Below are positions 1 to 9,359 of a DNA stretch of 64,000 nucleotides, in pieces. The position numbers were made by a program, and so were the translations under genes. This stretch comes from JAUXFK01 sp034189035. Its GTDB lineage: Bacteria > Desulfobacterota > UBA8473. The notes under the pieces are model-generated. The model saw only the letters and a program-made list of their open reading frames with translations. It had not been told where the DNA came from and made no database searches. The stretch spans positions 89,941 through 153,940 of the forward strand of contig JAXHVA010000001.1 of the NCBI GenBank assembly GCA_034189035.1, in the 5' to 3' direction. Each line of letters opens with the position of its first letter. The first letter of the stretch is position 1.

Positions 1-2913
1 TATGCCGCAGATGGTCACGACCACATCGATTCTCGGTCTTTCCAATATTTCTAAAGGGATGACCTCCAAACCCGTGAACCATGGGCCGCTCTTTCTTACT
101 GCCTTAAGCCCGAGGTATTCCAGTATCTGACCTATGGTTTCGCCCCTGGTCTTTACTGTTTCGAACCCCCAGAGCACCACACTTACGGTCTCAGGATACC
201 TGTCTTCGGCCTTCTTGTATTCATCGATAGAGGCTTTGGCGATCTCTGCCCCACGCCTGCACGCTGCACTGCTTGGAATCAGCCGTGGATCGAACTGGTA
301 GGTATTACACCCAGTTGGAAATACCTCAGGTGTCCTTATGGGGTCTCCGCCGATATTCGGCAGAGTATACTGAGAACAAAGGGCACCCAAAAACGACTCT
401 ATCTCCTTGCTGTCCATTATATTCGTATAGAGGTCACCAATATAGTCAAATACGGTCTTCGCCCTTTTTCTTAAACTCTTGGGGACTGTCAGCATCAGCT
501 GTTCATCCGTATGGCCCCCCACCTTCTTTCCAACCAGTTCTTTCACTTGGTCTTCTATCTCTGCCAGAATCTCATCGTAGCATCTGTCTTCTTTACGCTC
601 AGCAGGGCTTTTAAGCAGTTCCTCATAAGTGAAGCCTCTTGCTTCACCCACTATCCGATATAGAGATTCCACCTCCTGGTCGTATCGTAATATCAGGGCA
701 ATCAACTCGATAATCTCTCCTTTCGAGTAACCTTCTCCGAGGATATGGAGTCCTCTTGGGATGATGGATCTCTTTACCTCAAAGAGTGTACCCTGTATCT
801 CCTCTATTGAAGTATCTTTCATGTTGAGGTCTTTTGCTCTTTTATAGATATCCTCTGATACCCTGTCCGCCCTCACAGGATCCTGGACTCTCGCTTCATA
901 GTATTCATGTATGAGTTCTTCTAAGCAGACGAGTTCTTCATAGAGACCTGAAGTTGTAAATGAAGGGGTCTGGTGGTTTACGATGGTGGCATAGCTCCTT
1001 CTCTTTGCAATCGTTGCTTCAGAAGAGTTGGTGACCCAGTAGATATATATATGAGGCATATCCCCTGTCAGGATATCGGGAAGGCAATACGACGATAGAC
1101 CAACCTCTTTTCCCTTGGTGAACTCAAGGGTTCCATGGGTACCCACATGAACAAGAGCATCGGCCTGAAACTCCCTCTCAATCCAGTGATAGAAGGCAAG
1201 ATACTGATGATGGGGGGGGAGATCGCGGTGATGGTAAGATCTTCCTCCGTCCTCATGGCCTCCCCTTGAAGGTTGAATGCCGATGAAGATATTTCCAAGG
1301 ATGATACCCGGGATCATAATACCATGGCTATCGGTCATTATCTCCCCGGGCGGATTACCCCATTTCTCAACCACCTCAGCCTGTATACCCCGAGGGAGAT
1401 CATTAAACCATTTCAAATACTTCTCGATTGGTACCCTTAACCCATATTTCGCTTCCTGCGAACACCATTGAGGGGAGTTGACGATCCCTTCCTCCAAAAG
1501 GAGATCGCTGATCTCTTCCTCTGGGATTTCCACAAAATACCCCTCGGTCCTCAATGCAGAAAGGATCTTCTTCATACTTGAAAAGACATCGAGATAACTG
1601 GCGTTGCCGAGGTTATGTTCTCCGGGTGGATAGTCGTATATGATCAAGGCTATCCTCTTTTTTTTGTTTTCTTTCTCTCCCAGAGAAAGCCTTTTCTTCA
1701 AGCGATTGCAAAACCTCTCCATGCGGTTGTCTATGAAAGAGGGTGCCTTTACCTCATTTTGTATTTCCTTGCTGAACCCGGCATTGATAAGTCCACTTAA
1801 GACCATGGGCTCGATACAACCGTCAAGTTCTCTGAGGGCCACGGCTATGACCACCTCGATAGGTGAGAGGCCTGTCTCTGATTCTCTCCATCTCTCTATA
1901 TCGGTTTGATACATGTGGATCGGTCCGAATACGGGACAATCGAGGCATCTCAACATCTCAAGTGTGGGCACGGGGTCTCCGCCGAGCGGACCGCCATTGA
2001 TCCTGAAGTACTGAAGATTTATAACGGCATCTACGAAGGGTTTACCATCTTTAAAGAAGAAAGAGTCAATTGTTTCCAGGTTTGTCATGACATCAGAGAA
2101 TACTGGTAAAGCGGCAAGATCCGGTTCGAGTCGTTTGGTCAGGGCCTTGACCACAGGAAGGCAGTCGTCGAAGTGCATCCCGCCATAGAAAAATATGCCC
2201 ACCTTGGGTTTTTCATCAAGTAAATCATGGACTTTTTTAAATTCATCAATACTAGAAAAGAATCGATTGTAACTGGGATGATATATCCCTGCCTTGGGTG
2301 GGATCATAGGCGGATCGAACCTGATCCTTTTCTTTCCGCCATACTCCCTGACTAAAAGGAGGAGGAGGTTCTTCAGGTTCTGCATGCCACCATACTGCCA
2401 GTAATCGATGGCAAATGCCCAGTTTCGCGCGTGCCTTATGGTCCCGAAAGGAAGGATCTTCCCTGTCTTCTTGATCAGGTCCATGATCTTCAGGCTCGTA
2501 GATATATCAATGCTGTCCTTATCAAAGCCGATATCAGGTTGTCTCTCGAATATCTTACGGCCATTGAAACTCCCCATCTTCGTGAGTGAGAGGATTTCTG
2601 TGGTACCACCGCATAAGGTCACAATGGTTTTTTCATTCCTGCTCAGGGATTCCATAACCATCTTTGCCCCACGGGTCTGTCCCCTCATATCGAGCAGAAC
2701 AATATCCGCAGAGTTAAGGTCTTCTTTCAACCGCTCTTCATCGATGAGTCCTGTATCCACCTCAGAGAGGTAGTAATTTCTCAATGCCACTATGTTTCCA
2801 TGCTCCTTTGTTACCTCATGGAGGGCCAAAGCCAGTGAGCCTGTGGCGCACATGGTTGTTATGAGTACAATTCTGGTCTCTCTTCCTTTATTATTCTTCA
2901 TATACTCTCTCAT
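1..2913 (-). CDS. cobN: CobN-like class I metal chelatase large subunit, copy 1 (3' end outside the window)
   Basis: Large subunit of an ATP-dependent tetrapyrrole metal chelatase (CobN/ChlH/BchH family). I read 971 codons without a stop from the ATG at 2913 to the window edge, so the C-terminal part is missing. Family features seen include an N-terminal Rossmann-like start (RIVLITTMCATGSLALAL), a GTHG segment with PHIYIYWVTNSSEA and AKRRSYATIV in the middle, and RPRIDVVVTICG at the edge. An in-frame ATG at 2901 is an alternative start. The gene begins 25 nt after the TonB receptor gene, so the two are probably cotranscribed. CobN-type proteins work with ChlI and ChlD subunits, and a matching pair lies at 18.2-21.5 kb beside a second cobN. 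The metal and the tetrapyrrole cannot be told from sequence. The nickel-related surroundings leave open a use other than cobalt insertion. Confidence 0.9.
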   Translation of the reverse strand, partial: MREYMKNNKGRETRIVLITTMCATGSLALALHEVTKEHGNIVALRNYYLSEVDTGLIDEERLKEDLNSADIVLLDMRGQTRGAKMVMESLSRNEKTIVTLCGGTTEILSLTKMGSFNGRKIFERQPDIGFDKDSIDISTSLKIMDLIKKTGKILPFGTIRHARNWAFAIDYWQYGGMQNLKNLLLLLVREYGGKKRIRFDPPMIPPKAGIYHPSYNRFFSSIDEFKKVHDLLDEKPKVGIFFYGGMHFDDCLPVVKALTKRLEPDLAALPVFSDVMTNLETIDSFFFKDGKPFVDAVINLQYFRINGGPLGGDPVPTLEMLRCLDCPVFGPIHMYQTDIERWRESETGLSPIEVVIAVALRELDGCIEPMVLSGLINAGFSKEIQNEVKAPSFIDNRMERFCNRLKKRLSLGEKENKKKRIALIIYDYPPGEHNLGNASYLDVFSSMKKILSALRTEGYFVEIPEEEISDLLLEEGIVNSPQWCSQEAKYGLRVPIEKYLKWFNDLPRGIQAEVVEKWGNPPGEIMTDSHGIMIPGIILGNIFIGIQPSRGGHEDGGRSYHHRDLPPHHQYLAFYHWIEREFQADALVHVGTHGTLEFTKGKEVGLSSYCLPDILTGDMPHIYIYWVTNSSEATIAKRRSYATIVNHQTPSFTTSGLYEELVCLEELIHEYYEARVQDPVRADRVSEDIYKRAKDLNMKDTSIEEIQGTLFEVKRSIIPRGLHILGEGYSKGEIIELIALILRYDQEVESLYRIVGEARGFTYEELLKSPAERKEDRCYDEILAEIEDQVKELVGKKVGGHTDEQLMLTVPKSLRKRAKTVFDYIGDLYTNIMDSKEIESFLGALCSQYTLPNIGGDPIRTPEVFPTGCNTYQFDPRLIPSSAACRRGAEIAKASIDEYKKAEDRYPETVSVVLWGFETVKTRGETIGQILEYLGLKAVRKSGPWFTGLEVIPLEILERPRIDVVVTICGI

Positions 2914-2938
2914 CTTTATTCTCTGGGCTTGTCTCGCT

Positions 2939-5230
2939 TTACATCTTAAGATTCAGGCTGAACACAAAGTTTCTCCCCGGTTGAATCAAGGAATCATCCC
3001 ATACTCTGTACATCAATATCTTTGGAAACGATCTGTAGGTCTTATTCGTAAAGTTATCTATAGCAAATCTCAGACTGACATTATGATAGTCCATAAATGA
3101 CGGACATTCTATTCCCATCCTGAAGCTATAAACCTCGAAGGCCGGGGTCTTTTGTCTCTCTGTCCAGTCATCAGGGATTCTGTCCTGCCTGGCATAGATC
3201 CTTGAACACAGTTCCGCCCATAGTCTGCCGTCCAGGGGGTTTATGTCTTTGGTTTCATACCTGATGCCGAGAATTGTTTTAAGCGGAGGCATCCCTTCAA
3301 GAGGATCTTTTTGTATCTTGTCCTCGCCTCTAGCATAACTTATAGTGGAAAAAGCAGACCAGTTGGGCAAAATCCGAAAATCAAGGGTTGACTCTATCCC
3401 CCGGATCTCTACTTCTCCTATGTTGTCAAAGGTGAGTACTGCTGGTTGATCGGTCGGAACCATTAAGATGTAATCATCCAGCGTATTCACAAATCCTGTA
3501 ATACCTGCAGAGAAATCAGAATACAGAATCTTGATGCCTGCCTCGTAATTAATGCTCTCTTCTGATTTTACTTCAGGGTTGCCCCTCAATTGGGCACCTC
3601 CGGGCACTGCTCCAACGTAGAATCTCTCTTCCAATGAGGGAGCCCTGAACCCTTTTGAGAATGATCCGGTAAGTTTAATCCCATCCGAAAGAGAGAAGAG
3701 GAGGCCGATTCCGCCGGTTATAGAATTGTCTTCACTCTCTTCTTTGGTCAAATTGTCCCTTGTGCGGTAGTGGTCATACCTCCCGCCAATATTTATCCAT
3801 AGGCCATCAAATACCTCTATCTCATCTTGAACGTAAAACGCTGTGTTGTTGAAACTCCCGTCAACAAGGTCTCCTTTCGAATATAGTTCTGAGAATTGCG
3901 GAGGCAGGTCCACTCCAAGCAATCCAGCCAGCTCGATCCCATACTCAAGAACAGTAAGGGGGATATCAAATCCCATGATTGAAACATCAGTGTTCATCTC
4001 AGAAGGGGCCTTGGCCTCGTCTCTGTAGTATTCGATGCCGATAGTCAACACCTGAGGGCGGATAAGATCGAGGGTGGAGAGTCCACGCGTCTGGGCGCTG
4101 TACGTATCTGTTTCGAGCTTGCCGTGAAGTACGATATCTATGTTTCCAGGCATAATATGAGGAAAGATTGAGGTCGTATTGATGTATTCCATCCTCTCCT
4201 TTTGTATATGGGCGCTAAAATCCAATGAATCAAGCCAGGAAAAAGGGGTTCTGATCTCATAGTTGAGGATATATGTTTCGCGATCAGCATGGGAAATGTC
4301 AAAGATGGTCTCAACGTCTGTTACAAGCGTCATGCCGAACATCTCCTCTTCGACACCTTCCATCACTGTCAATGGGGTCTCAATCTCCCCCCTAAAAATA
4401 TTTGCACGGACCTCAATCGATTGCAGATCGTTTATACGATACTCGGTGTGAAGGTCAAGGCATGTGTCTTTATAACCACTATGATCGAGTGTTCCTTCCG
4501 GGGTTTTTACATCCCCAGCCTCCTTGACTGTTGCGCCTACAAGCGAATTGAATCCTTCTGCTCCAAACTCTAATTCTACCCTGCCGGATCTCAGGTCATT
4601 TACGCCTGCATATTTTGTGGAGAGGTTCGTATCAAAATAATCATCTTTGCGCTTTTGCGCTTTCTTTGTGATGATGTTGACAACACCGCCCATGGCTCCG
4701 GAACCGTAAAGAACAGTCCCAGGTCCGTGAAGAACCTCTATCCTCTCTATCTGGTTGACATCGATCTCATTGAGATAGACTCCTCCTGTCAGGGAACTCA
4801 CGTGGGAATTCCACCGCTTTCCATCAAGCAGCACCAGTACTCTGTTGGCAGAGAGTCCCCTGATTCTGGCCTTGGAGATCCCGGGTGTACTGTCATGATG
4901 AATTTCAACTCCGGCAACAGCCTTCAGCAAATCTCCAATATTTGCAGGGGATACCCTCTCAATCTCTTCTTTTCCAATAACGGTGAGAGGCAGAGGTGTA
5001 TCGAATGTCGACTTTTCATATTTTGTTGCTGTGACGACTATATCACCGAGTTTGACTTTCTCTATCTTTTCCGGCTTCTCTTTTTTTATGTCCAAAATTG
5101 CGGGGCCCTCCATACTGGTACCATCTTCTGTGCCCTGTGCCTCAAGCACCTGTGCAGCTGAGAACGGGAAACAGAGTATAAAAAATAGAAGCATGGCTTT
5201 CGCGTATTTGGTTATTATTCTTTTTATCAT
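2939..5230 (-). CDS. TonB-dependent outer-membrane receptor 1
   Basis: Outer-membrane receptor of the BtuB/FepA type for energised uptake of a metal complex. It has a signal peptide (AMLLFFILCFPFSAAQ), a TonB box-like segment (GDIVVTATKYEKS), a plug domain with the usual LLDGKRW, IERIEVLHGPGTVLYGSGAMGGVVNIITKK motifs (split here), and a long beta-barrel ending in the aromatic-rich QPGRNFVFSLNLKM typical of barrel termini. The longest reading starts at a TTG at 5236. The ATG two codons later is chosen because ATG is normal and the signal peptide is unaffected. It is followed after 25 nt by cobN copy 1 and preceded after about 120 nt by the last GNAT of the peptide cluster. Neither the T1 nor the T2 leader was found upstream. 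Substrate unknown: corrinoid, nickel or cobalt complex are all possible. Confidence 0.93.
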   Translation of the reverse strand: MIKRIITKYAKAMLLFFILCFPFSAAQVLEAQGTEDGTSMEGPAILDIKKEKPEKIEKVKLGDIVVTATKYEKSTFDTPLPLTVIGKEEIERVSPANIGDLLKAVAGVEIHHDSTPGISKARIRGLSANRVLVLLDGKRWNSHVSSLTGGVYLNEIDVNQIERIEVLHGPGTVLYGSGAMGGVVNIITKKAQKRKDDYFDTNLSTKYAGVNDLRSGRVELEFGAEGFNSLVGATVKEAGDVKTPEGTLDHSGYKDTCLDLHTEYRINDLQSIEVRANIFRGEIETPLTVMEGVEEEMFGMTLVTDVETIFDISHADRETYILNYEIRTPFSWLDSLDFSAHIQKERMEYINTTSIFPHIMPGNIDIVLHGKLETDTYSAQTRGLSTLDLIRPQVLTIGIEYYRDEAKAPSEMNTDVSIMGFDIPLTVLEYGIELAGLLGVDLPPQFSELYSKGDLVDGSFNNTAFYVQDEIEVFDGLWINIGGRYDHYRTRDNLTKEESEDNSITGGIGLLFSLSDGIKLTGSFSKGFRAPSLEERFYVGAVPGGAQLRGNPEVKSEESINYEAGIKILYSDFSAGITGFVNTLDDYILMVPTDQPAVLTFDNIGEVEIRGIESTLDFRILPNWSAFSTISYARGEDKIQKDPLEGMPPLKTILGIRYETKDINPLDGRLWAELCSRIYARQDRIPDDWTERQKTPAFEVYSFRMGIECPSFMDYHNVSLRFAIDNFTNKTYRSFPKILMYRVWDDSLIQPGRNFVFSLNLKM

Positions 5231-5350
5231 TTCCAACTCATCTCAATAGTGTCCATCTATATATGCTCCTTTTGCCCAATCTCTCCGTCAGGCTCAGATT
5301 TTAACCGCAGGATTATAAGATCACCACCCCTTGCAGTTTGCGTAATCTTT

Positions 5351-5923
5351 TTACGATCTTCTAAGAAAAGTCCCCTTTAAATCCTCTATGAGTTTCTCAT
5401 AATCGCTTCTAAATAGACCATAGCCATATACATCATGATATTTCCCTTTGCGATAGACGTGCTTTCTTAATACCAGTTCCCTTTTAGCCCCGCTTCTTTC
5501 GGTTATATGAATAGATCTCGTATTGTATTCAAAAATCACTGCCCCTATCTTGGATAAGTTCAACTCATTAAAAGCAAAACCAGCAGCAGTAAGAAGGGCA
5601 TCCGGACCATATGGGAGGTTTTGTTTCTCCTTGGTGATAAAGACTTCTATCATGGCATTTCGGTTCTTCCAGCTAATCGAAAGAAACCTGATCAATCCTA
5701 TCGGCCTCCCCCTTTTTTTTGTTTCTACGATGAAATTCACAACAGACTCGTACCTGGAAGGATTATTAATCTGAGACAACAAAAGCTCTTTCAATTTCTG
5801 CCCTGGAATTAACGGATCGCCGGTAAGAAAAAATTGAAACTCATCGTTTTGTATCCATTTCACTACAAGATCCACGTGCTCTTTTTTGGGTTCTCTTAAT
5901 CTTACCAAAGCTCCCTCAATCAT
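5351..5923 (-). CDS. GNAT family N-acetyltransferase (RimJ/RimL type), last gene of the peptide cluster
   Basis: 190-residue single-domain GNAT. It starts LVRLREPKKEHVDLVVKWI, the typical RimJ/RimL opening, and has the RGRPIGLIRFLSISWKNRNAMIEVFI central strands and LNLSKIGAVIFEYNTRSI for the acetyl-CoA-binding half. It is clearly paralogous to the GNAT at 15618-16169: both share WKNRNA, a FAF-ELNL-KI stretch and a G-KRE-VL segment. It follows the MacB permease by about 130 nt. This family transfers acetyl or related acyl groups to amines, and substrate specificity cannot be predicted. With several GNATs and one tiny peptide gene in the operon, a role in acylating that peptide is an inference. 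Confidence 0.85.
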   Translation of the reverse strand: MIEGALVRLREPKKEHVDLVVKWIQNDEFQFFLTGDPLIPGQKLKELLLSQINNPSRYESVVNFIVETKKRGRPIGLIRFLSISWKNRNAMIEVFITKEKQNLPYGPDALLTAAGFAFNELNLSKIGAVIFEYNTRSIHITERSGAKRELVLRKHVYRKGKYHDVYGYGLFRSDYEKLIEDLKGTFLRRS

Positions 5924-6055
5924 CTCTAATTACCCCTTGGCTGGCTGTTGCCCGTAAAATCACCATCCCTTAGAGGGAAGTCTCTTATTTTTCCTGATTT
6001 AGTAAATCTGCCATACAAACCATCTCGAATGGCTTCTTACTGCGTTTTTTATGGT

Positions 6056-7276
6056 CTACTCATGCCGAAGCGCATCAACCGGATCCAAACCAGAGGCCTT
6101 GTATGCAGGATAAAGCCCAAAGAAAATACCCACTGTGACTGAAAAAAGAAAGCCAATGGCAATAGAAGTAAAGGAGATTACCATAGGCCATTCTCCTGCC
6201 AGAGGAACTGAACTGGCTAAAATATTGCAGATAGTAAATCCTAAAAATATTCCCAAAAATATCCCGATCATTCCGCCAATGAAACTGACTATTACCGATT
6301 CGACAAGGAATTGTCCCAGGATATCTCCTCTGTCAGCTCCAACAGCTTTTCGAATCCCGATTTCTCTGATCCGTTCACTTACTGAAACCAACATGATGTT
6401 CATTATTCCTATTCCTCCTACCAGCAGAGAAATAGCAGCAATTCCTCCGAGCATCAGCTTGAAAGTGAGGGTGGTCTGCTCAATGGTTTTCAAAAACTCC
6501 TCCTGACTTACTAAGCGAAAATCGGGAACCTGCTGATGTCGAGTCAAGAGAACCTCCCTGATTTTAGCCATTGCTTTTTTAGTTGCCTTCCGGTCTATAA
6601 CTTGAACCTGTAAGTTACTTATCAAATCAGTGCCGGTAAATTTCTTCATTGCCGTAGTAATAGGAATGAAGACCTTCTCATTGAAATTGACAAAAGATAC
6701 CTGTCCCTTCTCTTCCATCACTCCAACGACCACAAATCTATCTTTTCCTATCTTGATTTCATTGCCGATCGGGTTGTTTTCTCCAAAAAGTACGTCTTTT
6801 ATCGTCTTTCCTATGACTACGATTTGACGGCATCCTTCCATATCCCCTGGGGAAATAAATCGGCCATTTTGCACATAAAAATTCCGTATCTCTTCATAGA
6901 CAGGGGTTGTCCCTTCGATGGTAGCATTGTAATCCTTTTTATAGTACTTTAGCTTTGCTTTTACTGTAACACAGGGAGCTACGTTCTTTACCCAAAAGAC
7001 TTTTGAAATATCGAAGGCATCGCCATAGGTGAGGCCCTTGGATTTTCGCTGTTTCCTTTTTGCCATCTCAGACGGTTTCTCTGGAAGTACCATTAAAAGA
7101 TTACTGCCCAGACCTTCTATCTGCTGGTTTATTCTCCTTCTGGCACCTTCAGTGATGGAAACCATGGCGATGACCGCTGCTACTCCGATAATGATTCCAA
7201 GCATGGTGAGACCTGAACGTAATTTATTGGTCGATATCCCCCGGAAACCGATAATAAACCACTCTCGTAAACACAT
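6056..7276 (-). CDS. MacB-type ABC transporter permease (FtsX-like)
   Basis: 406 residues with the MacB architecture. A first transmembrane helix lies near residues 15-45 (LTMLGIIIGVAAVIAMVSI), followed by a large periplasmic MacB_PCD domain starting ARRRINQQIEGLGSNLLMV. Three more helices follow in the FtsX domain, including the signature VSVSERIREIGIRKAVGA and the ending YPAYKASGLDPVDALRHE. Its ATG directly follows the stop codon of the ATPase gene, so the two are translationally coupled. With MacA-like and TolC-like genes upstream it forms a tripartite pump that moves substrates from periplasm to outside, often peptides or siderophore-like compounds. Here it most likely exports the product of the peptide cluster. 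Confidence 0.92.
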   Translation of the reverse strand: MCLREWFIIGFRGISTNKLRSGLTMLGIIIGVAAVIAMVSITEGARRRINQQIEGLGSNLLMVLPEKPSEMAKRKQRKSKGLTYGDAFDISKVFWVKNVAPCVTVKAKLKYYKKDYNATIEGTTPVYEEIRNFYVQNGRFISPGDMEGCRQIVVIGKTIKDVLFGENNPIGNEIKIGKDRFVVVGVMEEKGQVSFVNFNEKVFIPITTAMKKFTGTDLISNLQVQVIDRKATKKAMAKIREVLLTRHQQVPDFRLVSQEEFLKTIEQTTLTFKLMLGGIAAISLLVGGIGIMNIMLVSVSERIREIGIRKAVGADRGDILGQFLVESVIVSFIGGMIGIFLGIFLGFTICNILASSVPLAGEWPMVISFTSIAIGFLFSVTVGIFFGLYPAYKASGLDPVDALRHE

Positions 7277-7957
7277 TTAACTCCCCTGTCTGTCTTCAAG
7301 TATCTTACCGTCTTTAAGTGCAATAAGCCGACTTGAATATCTGGCAATCTCCCGATCATGAGTAATCATAATAACGCTGTTTCCTTTTCTGTTTATTTCG
7401 TCCAGGAGTTTCATTATCTCTTTTCCCGACCTGCTGTCAAGGTTCCCGGTAGGCTCATCAGCCAGAACAACCGGGGAGTTGTTAACCAGGGCACGTGCGA
7501 TTGCTACACGCTGCTGCTCACCCCCGGAGAGTTGATCGGGCAAATGTCCAACCCTGTCAGCCAGCCCGACTTCTTCGAGAACCTTTACAGAGAGAGCTGC
7601 TCTTTCTTTCTTACCAACTCCAGCATAAATCAATGGAAGCTCCACATTCTCCAAGGCGGTAAAACGAGAGAGGAGGTTAAAATTTTGAAAAACAAAGCCT
7701 ATCTTCTTATTTCTTAACCTGGCAAGATCCTTATCGTTTAGCTCCTCCACGTTTTGTCCATCCAAAAAATACTCCCCAGAGGTTGGCCGGGCAAGACATC
7801 CCAAGATATTCAGGATGGTTGTCTTACCACTGCCAGACGACCCCATAATTGCTACAAACTCTCCCTCTGCTATCTGAAAGGAAATACCATCCAGGGCCAT
7901 AATTTCGATTTCACCCAACCGGTAAATCTTCTTGACGTTATTTAATCGTATTAACAT
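7277..7957 (-). CDS. MacB/LolD-type ABC transporter ATPase
   Basis: 226-residue nucleotide-binding domain. Walker A is GSSGSGKTT, the Q-loop is [21 protein letters not shown], the signature is [15 protein letters not shown] and Walker B is [13 protein letters not shown]. The [17 protein letters not shown] form and DEPTGNLDS are characteristic of the MacB/LolD group. It sits between the membrane-fusion protein and the FtsX-like permease with almost no spacing. It energises the predicted export pump. Confidence 0.93.
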   Translation of the reverse strand: MLIRLNNVKKIYRLGEIEIMALDGISFQIAEGEFVAIMGSSGSGKTTILNILGCLARPTSGEYFLDGQNVEELNDKDLARLRNKKIGFVFQNFNLLSRFTALENVELPLIYAGVGKKERAALSVKVLEEVGLADRVGHLPDQLSGGEQQRVAIARALVNNSPVVLADEPTGNLDSRSGKEIMKLLDEINRKGNSVIMITHDREIARYSSRLIALKDGKILEDRQGS

Positions 7958-7965
7958 AATACAGA

Positions 7966-9159
7966 CTATCTAAAATCCTTACCTGATCTCTTCTTGGGCA
8001 GGTCTTCTCTTTCTTTTTGACCCTCTGGCACAGAAAGATACCTGACTTCTTGTCCTTCATTGACTCCTTCTTTGATTGCTATATAATTATCATTAGCAAG
8101 CCCTGGAATCACTTCCTGCCGAATGAATCTCTCTCCTTTTTTTACCATTACAAAGTATTCTCCACCTTTTTCCTCTACCGCCTCGATAGGCATGTAAATA
8201 ACATTCTCCGCTTTTCCTGTAACCAAATCTATATCACAGGACATCTCCGGCTTAATCTGATTATCTGCATTCAAGATCTTTATTTTCACCTCGTAGGTAA
8301 CGATATTGCCTTGTTTCTTTCCTGCAGGACTGACTTCAGTCACCTGCCCGTCATAAGAACGGTCACAAATGGCATCAAATCTGATCTTTGCATATTGTCC
8401 TACTTTTACCCTATTGATATCTATTTCGTTGATGTTAGTCTTTATATACATTCGACTCAGATCTCCAATTACCAGTAAAATCTGGGAAATCGGGACAATA
8501 ATCTCTCCTTCTTCCACTAACCTTTCGATTACTACTCCTGAAATCGGAGAATTGATAACAGTATCTTTCAATTCAATAAGAGACGTAGAATAAACCTCTT
8601 TGTAGTATCTTTCGTTCGAACAGGATGCATAAAGCTGTGCCTTGGCTAGATTATATTCCGTCTTTGCCTGTTCCAGCTCATATCGGGCAATCAACCCGTT
8701 ATTGAAAAGCCTCCAACAATTGAGCCAATTATTCCTGGCATATTCCAACCTTACTTCGGCGTGCTCGATTTCGGCCTGGCAACGCTCAAGACTTGCTTTT
8801 GCCTGATTTAGCCGGCTTCGGGCATCTCTATCGTCCAAACGAAGGAGATCTTCTCCCTGTCTGACGAAGTCCCCTTTACCTATATATACTTTGGTAATCT
8901 TGCCTCCTAATTTTGACTTGATATTGAGCTTGCCAAAAGAATTAACGGTTCCGGTTTCCAAGATTTTTTGGACTAGATCACCCCTTTGTGCTGGAATAAT
9001 TCTTTGCATATCATGAATTACCACATTATTCTCAAAGGTCTCAAAAGAAGAAAGACATACTCCTGCGCCGAAGAGGAAGACAGAGGCAATAATGATATAT
9101 ACAGAATTCCCCAAACACCAGCTCTTTTGATTCATCTCACTACTTTCCATTCTTTGCAA
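7966..9159 (-). CDS. MacA-like membrane fusion protein (HlyD family)
   Basis: 397 residues: one N-terminal transmembrane helix (about 17-36), a lipoyl-like half motif (GTVNSFGKLNIKSKLGGKI), a coiled-coil hairpin (about residues 115-185, rich in Ala, Leu, Glu and Arg), a second lipoyl half (INSPISGVVIERLVEEGEII) and beta-barrel domains. This is the periplasmic adaptor linking a MacB transporter to TolC. The end of the gene is 8 nt from the ATPase start. The beginning of the ORF has three nearby ATGs (residues 1, 4 and 9), and I cannot decide between them from the ribosome binding site. Confidence 0.9.
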   Translation of the reverse strand: MQRMESSEMNQKSWCLGNSVYIIIASVFLFGAGVCLSSFETFENNVVIHDMQRIIPAQRGDLVQKILETGTVNSFGKLNIKSKLGGKITKVYIGKGDFVRQGEDLLRLDDRDARSRLNQAKASLERCQAEIEHAEVRLEYARNNWLNCWRLFNNGLIARYELEQAKTEYNLAKAQLYASCSNERYYKEVYSTSLIELKDTVINSPISGVVIERLVEEGEIIVPISQILLVIGDLSRMYIKTNINEIDINRVKVGQYAKIRFDAICDRSYDGQVTEVSPAGKKQGNIVTYEVKIKILNADNQIKPEMSCDIDLVTGKAENVIYMPIEAVEEKGGEYFVMVKKGERFIRQEVIPGLANDNYIAIKEGVNEGQEVRYLSVPEGQKEREDLPKKRSGKDFR

Positions 9160-9359
9160 AACTCAAATATCCAAGGCCAAAACCAGCCAAGCTGGAACCA
9201 AAGAGTTTTAACACATTGTAACAGATTATATTTTTTAAAAGAGTCACAAGAAGCGATAACCGAATCTTAATCCGAGTAAAAATCGCGCTGAAGTTTGATC
9301 ATTGTCAAAGCTCGCTGATAGATTTCTGTTTAATAGGGCTAAAGTGATACATTTCATAT

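Noticed and set aside
4655..5161. 168-residue plus-strand ORF opposite the TonB receptor plug domain
   Set aside because: It is a shadow of the receptor gene with no start signal and no family pattern.
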